A DNA stretch of 64,000 bases from Winogradskyella bathintestinalis (GCF_030407435.1 NZ_JASDDK010000001.1:186001-250000), one strand, 5' to 3'. Positions 36,806 through 46,599 are shown, counted from the first letter of the stretch. Notes: generated by a model not told the origin, from the sequence alone. Translations and numbers: made by a program.

Positions 36806-37377
36806 ATTTTCTTCACGTATTCGGTGATAATCACAATTTGCTGACCATCAACTTTCCCTTCGATGTACGTTTCATTTTCGTGATCTAATCTAATGTTTCT
36901 TACAGCAGTTCCTTGTTTGGCAACCATGCTAGAACCTTTCACCTTTAAATCCTTTATTAAGACAACCGAATCACCGTGATCTAAAATAACACCGTTAACA
37001 TCGCGATGAATTAATTTATCGGCTTCGTCTTCGCCGTCACCAGAAGCTTTAGCAAGTTCTAACACGTCATCTTCTAAGTACATCATAGCTAGCAAATCTT
37101 GCGTCCAATCTGCTTTAATTCTATTCAGCATTCTCCATGCCATAATTTTAACGGCATCATGCTCGCTCCACATACTATCGTTAAGACATCTCCAATGATT
37201 AGCATCTATAAGGTCCGCATCATTCATCTGCTCTATACAAGTTTTAGAAGCATATAATGCAGTTTTTAAGCCATTTTCTTTAATATCTGGGACAATGTAA
37301 ACAGACAGGTTGTCTTCGCTTCCACTAAGTTCACATTTAGAACCACTTCGTTGTTTTAATTCTCTTTCTAATGACAT
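36802..37377 (-). CDS. PhnA-like protein
   Basis: A 191-residue protein with the C-terminal PhnA domain: VLDHGDSVVLIKDLKVKGSS and KQGTAVRNIRLDHENETYIE, an SH3-like barrel. The N-terminal part, RELKQRSGSKCELSGSED, resembles the zinc-ribbon start of the family but keeps only one Cys, so no zinc site is expected. The name alkylphosphonate utilisation protein is historical; PhnA proteins are not required for C-P lyase and function is unclear. A perfect -7 element TACATTTG lies 21 bp before the start, with a LytTR-like box upstream. Confidence 0.85.
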   Translation of the reverse strand: MSLERELKQRSGSKCELSGSEDNLSVYIVPDIKENGLKTALYASKTCIEQMNDADLIDANHWRCLNDSMWSEHDAVKIMAWRMLNRIKADWTQDLLAMMYLEDDVLELAKASGDGEDEADKLIHRDVNGVILDHGDSVVLIKDLKVKGSSMVAKQGTAVRNIRLDHENETYIEGKVDGQQIVIITEYVKKI

Positions 37378-37397
37378 AATAAGGATATAATATTATG

Positions 37398-37457
37398 CAA
37401 ATGTAAAATTAAATAAGACTTTTAATGTATTTTTAAGAAAGGGTTTTAAACTAATGG
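37398..37457 (-). promoter_or_regulatory. Promoter of PhnA-like gene with a divergent LytTR-type box
   Basis: -7 element TACATTTG (complement of 37398-37405) and a box at 37444-37457 matching 10 of 14 positions of CTATMGACGAATGG in plus orientation. The gap between them is 38 bp, one helical turn less than the 47-48 bp seen for five other genes, and no clear 21-bp partner was found. Weakest accepted member of the set. Confidence 0.5.
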
Positions 37458-37602
37458 TAGACTATTTGATATCATCTTTTAGAACTGTTGCGCGACTGTA
37501 AGATTGATTCTTGTAAAAGATGTCTTTAATGTGTTAAAATGGTATCGCTTTAATTGGCAGTACTACATGTAGGTAAAATGTTAAAAAAAATTAGGCTATC
37601 TC

Positions 37603-38088
37603 TTAAAGACTTGGATTTAAACAATTGAGATTAGAATTAATAATTTTAAGATAATCAACCACTGAAAAAACACTTTTAAATAACGTTTGCTTTACATCTT
37701 GTTTTGCTATAGTCTTTAGATTTTCATCAATAATAGCTTCTTTATTATCATAAACACTTCGAACTAAACTATTTAAAACTTCACCTTTTTGATGAATTTC
37801 ATTAACATTTATAAATCCTGTATGCCTTAAATTAAATTGATTAAACATATATCTTGCTCCTGCTCTTTTCGCAGCATTTTCAGTTGTTTTCTTTTTGATT
37901 TCTATAACTGATACTCGAGATCCACTCTCTTCTTTAATTTCTTGTAACACGTTTAACGTATCGTCCTTACTATTGTTATCTACCAAACATAATTCTATGG
38001 ATTCAAAGTCTTTAATTTGCGCTATGAAAAAATTTTTATCTTTCTGCGTCGCGTTGTTATAGAATATAATAATGATGCCTATCCGCAT
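37603..38088 (-). CDS. Short GT2-like protein
   Basis: A 161-residue protein beginning RIGIIIIFYNNATQ and continuing LCLVDNNSKDDTLNVLQEIK, the nucleotide-binding start of a GT-A (family 2) glycosyltransferase. It ends before the region that would hold the DXD and acceptor motifs; a full GT2 domain needs about 220 residues or more. It follows the receiver-GT2 fusion by 22 bp in the same direction. It could be a truncated enzyme or a regulatory partner. The frame is clean, so it may be functional in its short form. Confidence 0.65.
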   Translation of the reverse strand: MRIGIIIIFYNNATQKDKNFFIAQIKDFESIELCLVDNNSKDDTLNVLQEIKEESGSRVSVIEIKKKTTENAAKRAGARYMFNQFNLRHTGFINVNEIHQKGEVLNSLVRSVYDNKEAIIDENLKTIAKQDVKQTLFKSVFSVVDYLKIINSNLNCLNPSL

Positions 38089-38110
38089 TGTTAAATCTTT
38101 TTTTAGAATA

Positions 38111-39289
38111 TTAAGCTATTTCTAAATCACTTTTAGTTTTAACATTATTTTTTCTAGATCTATAAACCCAAGCTATTTGAGCCAATTGACCAACTATTTT
38201 TACTGAATCTTTCATTGATAGTTTAGAACCATCTGCATGGATCCATCGTTTTAATGGTTGCTCGCAAAGCATTGCTTTTGCATTCTTTAGTCCGAAGTGA
38301 ATGCTCATTCTTTTAAAAATTTCAACATCAAAAATCCATTGCGTTACAAACTGTTTACCAAAAGCAATATCTATAACGTCTTTATGAAAAATTTTAGCTC
38401 CACATTGCGTGTCTTTAAAATCCATTTTTAAAATCTTTCTAATAATGTAGTTAATAGTTAAACTGATAATTTTTCGTGCTGATTCTTTCGTAATATCTGC
38501 TCCCATTCTTGAGATTCTTGAACCACTAACAATTTTAAAATCTGAAGTCTCCATAGTTTTTACCAAATCATCAAAATCCGCTAAGTCTGTAGACAAATCC
38601 GCATCTAAAAATCCAATATAATCTAGGTCCTCTTTTTTAGCCATATGTAACATCCCTAAACGAACGGCTTCAGCCTTTCCTCCATTTTTTTCACAATCAT
38701 AAACGGTAATAAAATCTTCCCTTCCCTTCTGTAAATTTTGAAGCACTTCTAAGGTGCTATCCTTACTCCCATCGTTTACAAAACATAAATGATAGCCAGA
38801 GTTTTTATCTAAATAACTTATGAATTCATCACTCAATAAGCGCTCTTCTTCATTGTAGCAAGGAATAACCACACCAACACAACGCTCTTGTATCATCACT
38901 TCACTTGTAGCTATAGCATTCTTGGTTTCTGGAGCACCAATTAAGCGCTTTACACGCGCACTTATTTCATTTAAGCTTAACGGCTTTTTCATATAATCAT
39001 TAATGCCTAATTCAAAACCTTCAGTAATTGTGGCGTCTTGTGTGTTTCCTGATAAGACCATTATAGGTGTCTGAGAATTTCTTAAAATTCTAATATGTTT
39101 TACCACTTCTAATCCTGATACTCCAGGCATATTTATATCAACGATAACTAAGTCTGGATTGAACGACTCATATACCTGCATGCCCTTTGTCGCATCAGTT
39201 TCAATTTTTACCTCATATCCTAATTCAACTAAACGTTTCTGTAAAGGAAGTAATACTAATTGTTGGTCGTCTATCGCTAAAACTTTCAT
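38111..39289 (-). CDS. Response-regulator receiver fused to GT2 glycosyltransferase
   Basis: 392 residues from ATG 39289. Residues 1-120 are a receiver domain: acidic pair Asp7-Asp8, phosphoacceptor Asp51 in VIVDINMPG, Thr/Ser in MVLSGNTQ, Lys in DYMKKPLS. Residues about 140-380 are a dolichyl-phosphate-sugar-synthase-like GT2: GVVIPCYNEEERLL, FVNDGSKDSTLEVL, FLDADLSTD, FKDTQCGAKIF. No membrane helix. Phosphorylation could therefore switch sugar transfer directly. I reject the longer start at 39322 because it lies inside the -7 element (39320-39327). Downstream of a LytTR-type box. Confidence 0.9.
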   Translation of the reverse strand: MKVLAIDDQQLVLLPLQKRLVELGYEVKIETDATKGMQVYESFNPDLVIVDINMPGVSGLEVVKHIRILRNSQTPIMVLSGNTQDATITEGFELGINDYMKKPLSLNEISARVKRLIGAPETKNAIATSEVMIQERCVGVVIPCYNEEERLLSDEFISYLDKNSGYHLCFVNDGSKDSTLEVLQNLQKGREDFITVYDCEKNGGKAEAVRLGMLHMAKKEDLDYIGFLDADLSTDLADFDDLVKTMETSDFKIVSGSRISRMGADITKESARKIISLTINYIIRKILKMDFKDTQCGAKIFHKDVIDIAFGKQFVTQWIFDVEIFKRMSIHFGLKNAKAMLCEQPLKRWIHADGSKLSMKDSVKIVGQLAQIAWVYRSRKNNVKTKSDLEIA

Positions 39290-39319
39290 AATAAGTTGGT
39301 TTATATTTTTTACACAGTT

Positions 39320-39410
39320 CAAAAGTACAAGAGAAGCGGTTTTTAAATTTTAAATTTAGCTGAACCTAATATTTAGTGTAGACGAATGGTAGATTGCTGT
39401 AGATAATTAA
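39320..39410 (-). promoter_or_regulatory. LytTR-type box pair and -7 element, receiver-GT2 gene
   Basis: -7 TACTTTTG (complement of 39320-39327). Box GTGTAGACGAATGG at 39376-39389, 48 bp upstream of it, and a second, weaker copy CTGTAGATAATTAA at 39397-39410, exactly 21 bp on. No TTTG stands at the -33 position, as expected for an activated promoter. The boxes also lie 60-95 bp before the divergent membrane-protein gene at 39470. Confidence 0.75.
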
Positions 39411-39469
39411 AATTTGAACCTCTATTAAATTATATATCTTTACCATCTTGTTATTGCTTAGACTAATAA

Positions 39470-42400
39470 ATGAAGGAAACCTCTAATAAATACTTAATTT
39501 CTGCGCTTTTCTTAGGATTAGCGTTTCATGGTAGCGCTATATTTTTTACATTAGAAACTACCTATGATGCGTTAATTCATTTATTTTTTGCAGACCATTA
39601 TGCCAATAGTTGGTTTGAACCTTGGAATTATGAATGGTATACAGGGTTTACCGTACAAAGTTACCCTCCTTTAGTACATCAGTCTATAGGATTACTCTCA
39701 ATGATTGGTGGTTTAAAATTTGGCATGTTTAGCGTTGCGCTTATAGCCATTGTTTTATTTATTACAGGTACGTATCGCTTCTCATTATTAATGACAGGAA
39801 ATAAAACCGTTGCTGGCTACGCTTGTCTATTAGCTGTTTTTTCGTCTTCATTTATAGAGACCTTACATATTTTTGGACAATTACCTAGTATAGTTGGTGT
39901 TTCGGTATTAATGCATGCACTACCCGAAATCTATTTGTGGTTAAAAACAGGACGTAAATGGTACTTAGCTACCAGCTTATCTCTTATTGCTGTTACAGTC
40001 ACCTCACACCACGTCACACCAATTTTTGGAATGGTCTTTTTCATATTTCCTTTAATAGGCATGGTTTTAATGGACGTGTCTAGAGAACAGGTAAACAGTA
40101 TGAAAGAAGTAACATTCAAAGTATTTTTGAACAGCTTTTTTAAGCTCTTTAAACGTATAGTAAGCTTCGGCATGTTGTCCTTAGTGTTAATCATTGGGTG
40201 TATTTTTCCGTATTGGTTAAACTCTAAAGCCAACCCAATTACCCAAGTGCCAATACCGCATGGTTCACGTGATAATTTCTTAGAAATCACGTCTTCTGGT
40301 TTAGTATTCTTTTTAATTCCTTGGGGAATTTTACTCATATTATTGCCTTATATATTTTACAGATATTACAGCAAACGTTACCTCTTTTTTGGTTTATCAG
40401 TTACTATTTGTACTATTTTAGGAACTGGTGGCACCACACCAATACCACTAAAAATGTTAGGCGAAACCGCTTTTAATATTTTAACCTTAGACCGTTTTAC
40501 ACTTTGGGCTTCTATATTATCTATTCCGCTAATGGGTGAATTTGCCTATCGTTTTGTGGAGGGTGATTTAAAGGAACTTATTCAGTCTAAATTTGGTGCT
40601 GTTTACCATCGTATTATTGGCGGTTTACTTGCAGGCTTGACTGTGTTTATGGTGGTCTTTACCATGAGCTTAAATTACTTTAGACCATCACAACCACAGA
40701 AAATAAAGATGTTGCCTATTGTAAACTTCTTAAATCAGGATGACCATGAAAAATGGCGATTTTTAACCCTTGGCTTTGGTGACCAAATGGCTTGGCTTAG
40801 TGCGCAAACCGATGCTATGACTGTAGATGGCAACTACCATTCGGCAAGACGATTACCTGAGCTCACTACAAGACCTATTGAGCGTTTAGAAAATTCAAAA
40901 TTTAAAGGTGTCGCTGGTATTGGTTCGTTACAACAGTTTTTAACCACACCCGAAAAATATAATTTGAAATACATTTTCTCTAACGATAAATTTTACGACC
41001 CCATTCTCTATTTCTGCGGATGGCAACGTTTACGACAATTAGAAAATGGCATTATGGTTTGGGAACGCCTTAATATTCCGCCAGTTTCAGCTATTTTACC
41101 AAAGGAAGATGTTGCTAAATGGTTGAAAATCCATTGGGGAATTGTGCCTTTTTTAACCGTTTTAATTGCCTTTGTTTTAAACATACAAATGCTTTTTGTT
41201 ATTGCTTTAAAAACACGCATAAAGCCATTACCAGATTTTCTAAAATTCCCAATAACATATAAAAAGTTTAATAGAAATGTATTGCGAATTACCCACCTTT
41301 GGTCTTTAATTTTAGCCATTGTTGTGTTTTATGGTATCTACTTATTCTATCTAAAAAACGAATCTCAAATTAGTCCAGAAAACGCTATTGTCGCCTATTA
41401 TGATGCCTTAGATTTTAAAGAATTTGAAAAAGCCCATAGTTTAATAGACCCAAACAGTAATATTCCTATTGCTCAATATATGCTAGAGATTTCAGTAACA
41501 GATGGTTTATTGAGTAGTTATGCAAAAATGGATGCGATTGAAACCGAAATCACAGCACTTAACGATAGTACGGTTTCGGCAAAAGTAACTAGCCAATGGA
41601 TCACACCATTAGAAAAAATTGAAAAAGTAGATTACAAATCGTTGTCTAAAATTAAAGGTAAATGGTATTTACAACCCGATGATTTAAACAACGATTTACC
41701 ACCAGACCAGTTGTATTCTGATAACGTCACTAAATATTTTAACCAAGGTCGACGAAGAATTACCACTGAAGCCACACATCATGAAGACATTTTAAAACAG
41801 CCCGTTTTAGAAGTGCTTCAAGCAAAACTAGTGCAGTTTGAAGGGAGTTATGCTATTATTGGCGAAGTTCAAAATATAGATAATGTACCTGCAGATGTTA
41901 TTTTAAAAGGCACACTTTACAATGATGACAATAAGCAACTAGCTACGTACAATGCAAAATATCATGTAAAACATAAATTAATGCCAAAGGAATCGAGTAG
42001 TTTTAGAATTAATTTTGAAGGCATTGCCTGGTCTAAAACACAAGATTCTATTCCAGATACGTTTAATCCAGATGAATTTACTCCTGTTGAATTTGAAGAA
42101 CAACCTACAAAATTCAATTTACAAGTTGCAGGAAATGTTTCAGGATCTGATTTATACAAAAACGTTGTATTGAGTGATGTGAATATTAAAAACTGCATGC
42201 TTAACGGTAATTTATTTAATAGTGGTATTCAAGAAATAACGATTCCTCAATTATTAATAAGTTATTACGATAAAGATCAAAACATGGTTTGGGTAGACCA
42301 TATGTTTGTAAAAGCTGGTGTGCGACAACAACGTAAGCAACATTTTGAATATCCGATTATAATTAATGGCGATGTAAAGATTATAAATGACGACATGAAA

Positions 42401-42559
42401 AATATTTTTGTAAACGGTTTACCAAACGAAGATATTTCAGATAAAATAGTACCAAATAGAATTAAAAACCATACCAATGCAGAATTACAGCCCATTGACC
42501 ATCTCGATTTTAGTGGAATTAAAATTGAAATTAACACGTACATAGGAAGTCCTAATTAA
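39470..42559 (+). CDS. Large polytopic membrane protein, PTPS-related family
   Basis: 1029 residues. The first 470 residues have about 11 hydrophobic helices in a GT-C-like arrangement, with ETTYDALIHLFFADHYANSW and GGTTPIPLKMLGETAFNILTLDRF, features of the 6-pyruvoyl-tetrahydropterin-synthase-related membrane family (PF10131). Two more helices (about 555-580, 610-630) lead to an NTF2-like domain (about 640-740) and beta domains at the C-terminus. A role in polysaccharide assembly or export is inferred from neighbours. Its stop overlaps the next start (TAATG), so the three plus-strand genes are coupled. Confidence 0.75.
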   Translation: MKETSNKYLISALFLGLAFHGSAIFFTLETTYDALIHLFFADHYANSWFEPWNYEWYTGFTVQSYPPLVHQSIGLLSMIGGLKFGMFSVALIAIVLFITGTYRFSLLMTGNKTVAGYACLLAVFSSSFIETLHIFGQLPSIVGVSVLMHALPEIYLWLKTGRKWYLATSLSLIAVTVTSHHVTPIFGMVFFIFPLIGMVLMDVSREQVNSMKEVTFKVFLNSFFKLFKRIVSFGMLSLVLIIGCIFPYWLNSKANPITQVPIPHGSRDNFLEITSSGLVFFLIPWGILLILLPYIFYRYYSKRYLFFGLSVTICTILGTGGTTPIPLKMLGETAFNILTLDRFTLWASILSIPLMGEFAYRFVEGDLKELIQSKFGAVYHRIIGGLLAGLTVFMVVFTMSLNYFRPSQPQKIKMLPIVNFLNQDDHEKWRFLTLGFGDQMAWLSAQTDAMTVDGNYHSARRLPELTTRPIERLENSKFKGVAGIGSLQQFLTTPEKYNLKYIFSNDKFYDPILYFCGWQRLRQLENGIMVWERLNIPPVSAILPKEDVAKWLKIHWGIVPFLTVLIAFVLNIQMLFVIALKTRIKPLPDFLKFPITYKKFNRNVLRITHLWSLILAIVVFYGIYLFYLKNESQISPENAIVAYYDALDFKEFEKAHSLIDPNSNIPIAQYMLEISVTDGLLSSYAKMDAIETEITALNDSTVSAKVTSQWITPLEKIEKVDYKSLSKIKGKWYLQPDDLNNDLPPDQLYSDNVTKYFNQGRRRITTEATHHEDILKQPVLEVLQAKLVQFEGSYAIIGEVQNIDNVPADVILKGTLYNDDNKQLATYNAKYHVKHKLMPKESSSFRINFEGIAWSKTQDSIPDTFNPDEFTPVEFEEQPTKFNLQVAGNVSGSDLYKNVVLSDVNIKNCMLNGNLFNSGIQEITIPQLLISYYDKDQNMVWVDHMFVKAGVRQQRKQHFEYPIIINGDVKIINDDMKNIFVNGLPNEDISDKIVPNRIKNHTNAELQPIDHLDFSGIKIEINTYIGSPN

Positions 42560-43779
42560 TGCAAATAAAGCACACATACTTATTACTTTTAGGATTGATA
42601 TTATTATCATCCTTTACTGTTATACAAGAAACTGAAGTTGCTTCAACTGAAATAAAATTAATATCAACACAAACCGAATTTGAAGTTGGCCAACCTGTTG
42701 TGCTTACATTTTCAACATCAAGTGAAGTGCAAATAGATCTATATTGCTCTAATAGCTATGGCTCTACAGTTATTTCTTCAAGCTTAAAAAACAACACGTT
42801 AGAATTTAGTATTCCTGAAACTATCACAAAAAAAATTGGTGCTATAAACTGGACTTTACTAGATGACAACAAATCACTTTCAGGAAAACTACACATTTTA
42901 CCTAAACCAGAAGTGGCCATTATGGAAACTTATATTGGTCCACCAAGTATAGAATCTGGTGGTAAGGATTTTACGACTTTAGTGGTTATTCCAACGGATT
43001 CATTAGATAATCCTGTGCCAACACATACTTTGGTTATTGCTAAATTTCAGTTTTTAGATTCAGAAGAAGGTTTTGACATTTTTACAAAAAATTTAATCGC
43101 ATATCGTAATATCTATTCAAAACCAGAAAGTGGAAGAATGTTGGTGTCATCAGAAAGTCTTGGTATCAATTCTAAAGAATATACTATAAATGTGATGCCA
43201 GCCATACCTACAGATTTTGAAATTTCAGCAACACGACCACACGATTATGCAGACGGTAATCAGGTGACAACGTTTTGGACCACCATTATAAAAGACGAGT
43301 ATAACAATGTAGTTAGTGATGGTACCTTTGTAACCTTTTTTATTAAAAACGGAAAAGGCCACATTCTTAAAACAACAGGAACTACAATTGATGGTGTTGC
43401 AAATTCAAAAATTATTCATCCCGATTTTGCGGATAACTGGAACATAAAAGCCTACGTTGATGGTATGTCTGAAAGTAATAGAATTTCGCTAAGTTACAAA
43501 CAAGTTATAAAAGACTTTAATGTTGAATTCTCTGAGCACAATCGACTCATAGAAATTGGACCCTTACAAAGTTTTATGGGACAAATGATTCCTGATGGTA
43601 TGCATATTAAATTAAAAATTTACCGTAATAATTCGCTTGTAAATACGTTAACTAAAACCTCATTTAATGGGTATACCAGTTTTAAACTAAAACCCGCTAT
43701 TTATGAAAATGGTCATTATAATTTTAGCATTGAAACGGCTGGCTTATCAAAAGAATTTAATTCAATAAAGCTATGGTAA
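42559..43779 (+). CDS. Secreted Ig-like domain protein of the exopolysaccharide cluster
   Basis: A 406-residue exported protein; signal peptide to about residue 20 (LLLLGLILLSSF). The remainder is beta-rich with several Ig-like or invasin-like domains, for example DEYNNVVSDGTFVTFFIKNG, the bacterial Ig pattern. No enzyme motif. It overlaps the preceding gene by 1 bp and the next by 7 bp, so it is part of one translated unit with the membrane protein and the GH5-like protein. It may act as a periplasmic scaffold. Function not known. Confidence 0.75.
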   Translation: MQIKHTYLLLLGLILLSSFTVIQETEVASTEIKLISTQTEFEVGQPVVLTFSTSSEVQIDLYCSNSYGSTVISSSLKNNTLEFSIPETITKKIGAINWTLLDDNKSLSGKLHILPKPEVAIMETYIGPPSIESGGKDFTTLVVIPTDSLDNPVPTHTLVIAKFQFLDSEEGFDIFTKNLIAYRNIYSKPESGRMLVSSESLGINSKEYTINVMPAIPTDFEISATRPHDYADGNQVTTFWTTIIKDEYNNVVSDGTFVTFFIKNGKGHILKTTGTTIDGVANSKIIHPDFADNWNIKAYVDGMSESNRISLSYKQVIKDFNVEFSEHNRLIEIGPLQSFMGQMIPDGMHIKLKIYRNNSLVNTLTKTSFNGYTSFKLKPAIYENGHYNFSIETAGLSKEFNSIKLW

Positions 43780-45290
43780 GTCTTAACAAAAACATATTAC
43801 GTACCATATTAATTGCCTCATATATTATGATTGTAGCCTTAATTATTTCTGGTGTTAGCGCACTATTTAGTTACTTAAATACTGGAGCCGACCGAAGCAC
43901 AATGCTACATACCGAAATTAAAAAAGTAGATCAATACGCCCCAAAGATGGATTGGGAACCTTTGCAAAATGAAGGCCGACCAATGGATGACCAAACCTTA
44001 AATGCTATTCAGCACGATTATTTAGACGCTTGGTACGTCAAACAAATTGCTTACAAGAGTAATAAAACGGCAGGAATTAAAGATTACTACACAGACAGTG
44101 CAAGAAAAAATTTATTTGACTTTATAGATTTAAACAAAGCACAAGGCATTAGCATTGAAGCCACAACATTACACCATAATCCTACGCTGGAATATTTTAG
44201 TCAAGATGGTCAATTAGCTGTAATTACAGATCGCAATGTTGTAGAATACAAACGTGTTTTTAAAGCTAAAGAGCTCATTTTAGAAACGACTGAAACCTCC
44301 ACTTACCAAATGGTATTTTTACTAGAAGATGGCTTTTGGCGCATTAGACATTTAGTTAAAGACAAAGCAGATATTTATAACAATGAACCTCAACAAATAG
44401 AGGTTAATAGTCTAAACATTAAAGGTATTAATTACTATCCGCAAGCTAATCCTTGGAATATGTTTGGTGATGAATTCTCTGCCGAGATTATTGCTACGGA
44501 TTTTAAAATCATTAAAGATGCTGGTTTAAATTCGGTGCGCCTTTTTGTGCAATATGAAGACTTTGGAAAAGAACATGTTGATGCTAAAAAAATTGAGAAA
44601 CTAAAGCAAACCTTAGATGCAGCAGAGGCTAATAACTTAAAGGTCGTTTTAACCTTATTTGACTTTTTTGGTGATTATTCTGTAATGAATTGGACACTAA
44701 ATCAACGCCACGCAGAAGCAGTTGTTAATGCCGTAAAAGATCACAATGCTTTATTGGCTTGGGATATTAAAAACGAACCTAATTTAGATTTTGAATCTAG
44801 AGGAAAAGACAATGTTATCGCTTGGTTAGATAGCATGATTGATTTGGTAAAATCTACAGACCCTATGCATCCCGTAACTATTGGATGGTCTAATACTGAA
44901 AGTGCTTCCATTTTAAAAGATAAAGTCGATTTTATATCCTTTCATTATTACGAAGATTTAGAAAGTTTTGATAGCGCTATTACAACTTTAAAAGCCGAAA
45001 TACCAAACAAACCTTTAGTGCTTCAAGAATTTGGAATATCGTCATATTCTGGTTTTTGGAAACCTTTTGGTTCTTCTGATGAAGACCAGGCCAACTACCA
45101 CAAAAAAATCCAAGAACAGATTGCAGCCAATAAGCTACAATTTATGTCTTGGACTTTATATGATTTCACCGATGTTCCAACAGCCGTTGTAGGTAGTAGA
45201 CCTTGGAATAGAAATACGCAAAAACATTTTGGGTTTATTGATAAAAATGGGACAAAAAAGGAAGCGTTTCAATATATTTCTAAACAGTAG
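43773..45290 (+). CDS. Membrane-anchored GH5-like glycosidase
   Basis: 505 residues. One N-terminal membrane anchor (about 8-34) keeps it in the inner membrane facing the periplasm. Residues about 75-200 form an NTF2-like domain, similar in layout to that of the large membrane protein encoded two genes before. Residues 212-500 are a (beta/alpha)8 domain of the GH-A clan (GH5/GH2-like), with acid/base Glu335 in DIKNEPN and nucleophile Glu419 in LVLQEFG. It may trim or transfer the exported polysaccharide, as matrix-processing hydrolases of other export systems do. Substrate unknown. Confidence 0.82.
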   Translation: MVSLNKNILRTILIASYIMIVALIISGVSALFSYLNTGADRSTMLHTEIKKVDQYAPKMDWEPLQNEGRPMDDQTLNAIQHDYLDAWYVKQIAYKSNKTAGIKDYYTDSARKNLFDFIDLNKAQGISIEATTLHHNPTLEYFSQDGQLAVITDRNVVEYKRVFKAKELILETTETSTYQMVFLLEDGFWRIRHLVKDKADIYNNEPQQIEVNSLNIKGINYYPQANPWNMFGDEFSAEIIATDFKIIKDAGLNSVRLFVQYEDFGKEHVDAKKIEKLKQTLDAAEANNLKVVLTLFDFFGDYSVMNWTLNQRHAEAVVNAVKDHNALLAWDIKNEPNLDFESRGKDNVIAWLDSMIDLVKSTDPMHPVTIGWSNTESASILKDKVDFISFHYYEDLESFDSAITTLKAEIPNKPLVLQEFGISSYSGFWKPFGSSDEDQANYHKKIQEQIAANKLQFMSWTLYDFTDVPTAVVGSRPWNRNTQKHFGFIDKNGTKKEAFQYISKQ

Positions 45291-45354
45291 CGAGGTCTTA
45301 ACTCCGTGTGTAATTTAACTACTACTGCTTAGAAACTTAACTTAGGGGAATATT

Positions 45355-46563
45355 TTAAGATTGTGTTACGGCTGCTAATTTGTTAGATTTTTTAGCCATT
45401 ATTTTTTTAAAACTTTCTACATACATTTTTGCAATTTGAGACATTGGATGTGCTGTTGCAGCTTTATAATTTGTTTTTCCTAATTTTAATCTATACACAT
45501 CGTTAGTTACTATGGCTTCAATAGCTTGTGCTAAACTATCAACACTTGTTGGCTCAAAGAATTCGCCTCTATAACCTTCGTCTTGCACTAATAATGCTAA
45601 ATCACCTAAATCTGGCATAACAACTGCTTTTCCGTAACTTCCAGCTTGGTGAAGTACTCCAGAACTTCCTGTTGTTGAGGTATAAGGAAAAACAACCACA
45701 GCACTTTCATTAAATAAAACAGGGACCTCAACCTCTTCAACATAACCTGTAAAACGCACTTGTGGTACATGCTTGTAATCTTCTTGTACTTTAGCTAAGT
45801 AGCCAGGTACATTTGGGTTATCCGTTCCTGCAATGACCACTTCAAGATCTAAACCTGTTGACGCTCTTACTTTTTCAACAGCTTCAATCATACCTTCCAC
45901 CTTTTTGTAGGTTCCAAATTTCCCGAATGTCATAACTTGTAAGGGTCCTGATGGTAATTTGTATTCTGGTTCTGCTGGAATTTCAAACGTACCATGTGGA
46001 ATTAATTTTACATTGGTAGCACCATATTTTTTTTCTAAAATATCTACATATTTCTGCATAGTTACAGCAACTGTATCGGCTTGTAAAATTAATTTCGTTA
46101 AGGTTGTTCCAATAAATCCGTAGATGCTTTGCATTAATTTATTAGAGGTAAAACCTGCACTTCCTAAATCAACTTCTTCAAGAATGTTATGTAATAAAAC
46201 TATGTTTGGAATTTTCTTCAACTTGCAAACCAATGGTAACATTAATCCTAAAGCTGCAGCAATTTTCTTATCTCCAAATTTCATGAATTGTAAATTAAAC
46301 AATACGGAATCTGGCTTTGTTTGGTTAATCGCTTTTGTTACCGATAAAATGTTTTTATAACTGTTAAAAGACCAACATTCCTTAACTGTAATCTTACAAC
46401 CAGCTTCTGTAAATTCAATATCCTTTGCACCTTCCGTTTTGTCTGTTAACAACACAAGTTCAGTGACATCTTCGTTTTGTCTAAACTGCTTAACTAAATG
46501 GTAAGCATATTCATTTAAAGTGACTTTACTTGGTGGATATGCTGTTACAATGGCTAGTCTCAT
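45355..46563 (-). CDS. GT4 glycosyltransferase
   Basis: A 402-residue GT-B enzyme of family 4 acting in the cytoplasm. The N-terminal half starts RLAIVTAYPPSKVTLNEYA; the C-terminal nucleotide-sugar domain begins LQVMTFGKFGTYKKVEGMIE and holds VRFTGYVEEVEVPVLF and VVFPYTSTTGSSGVLHQAGS, the usual site of the EX7E pattern (here the Glu positions are partly replaced). It probably adds a sugar to a lipid-linked repeat unit. Its own promoter carries a LytTR-type box pair; the flippase gene lies upstream. Confidence 0.88.
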   Translation of the reverse strand: MRLAIVTAYPPSKVTLNEYAYHLVKQFRQNEDVTELVLLTDKTEGAKDIEFTEAGCKITVKECWSFNSYKNILSVTKAINQTKPDSVLFNLQFMKFGDKKIAAALGLMLPLVCKLKKIPNIVLLHNILEEVDLGSAGFTSNKLMQSIYGFIGTTLTKLILQADTVAVTMQKYVDILEKKYGATNVKLIPHGTFEIPAEPEYKLPSGPLQVMTFGKFGTYKKVEGMIEAVEKVRASTGLDLEVVIAGTDNPNVPGYLAKVQEDYKHVPQVRFTGYVEEVEVPVLFNESAVVVFPYTSTTGSSGVLHQAGSYGKAVVMPDLGDLALLVQDEGYRGEFFEPTSVDSLAQAIEAIVTNDVYRLKLGKTNYKAATAHPMSQIAKMYVESFKKIMAKKSNKLAAVTQS

Positions 46564-46599
46564 GATGTGGGTATTTTTTGTTTAATTTTAATTGCAGTA

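Noticed and set aside
36802..37377. Phosphonate-utilisation role for the PhnA-like gene
   Set aside because: No C-P lyase or phosphonate transport genes in the window; the name is historical only.
39290..39322. Longer start for the receiver-GT2 protein
   Set aside because: It would overlap the -7 element at 39320-39327; the receiver fold begins right at MKVLAIDD from ATG 39289.
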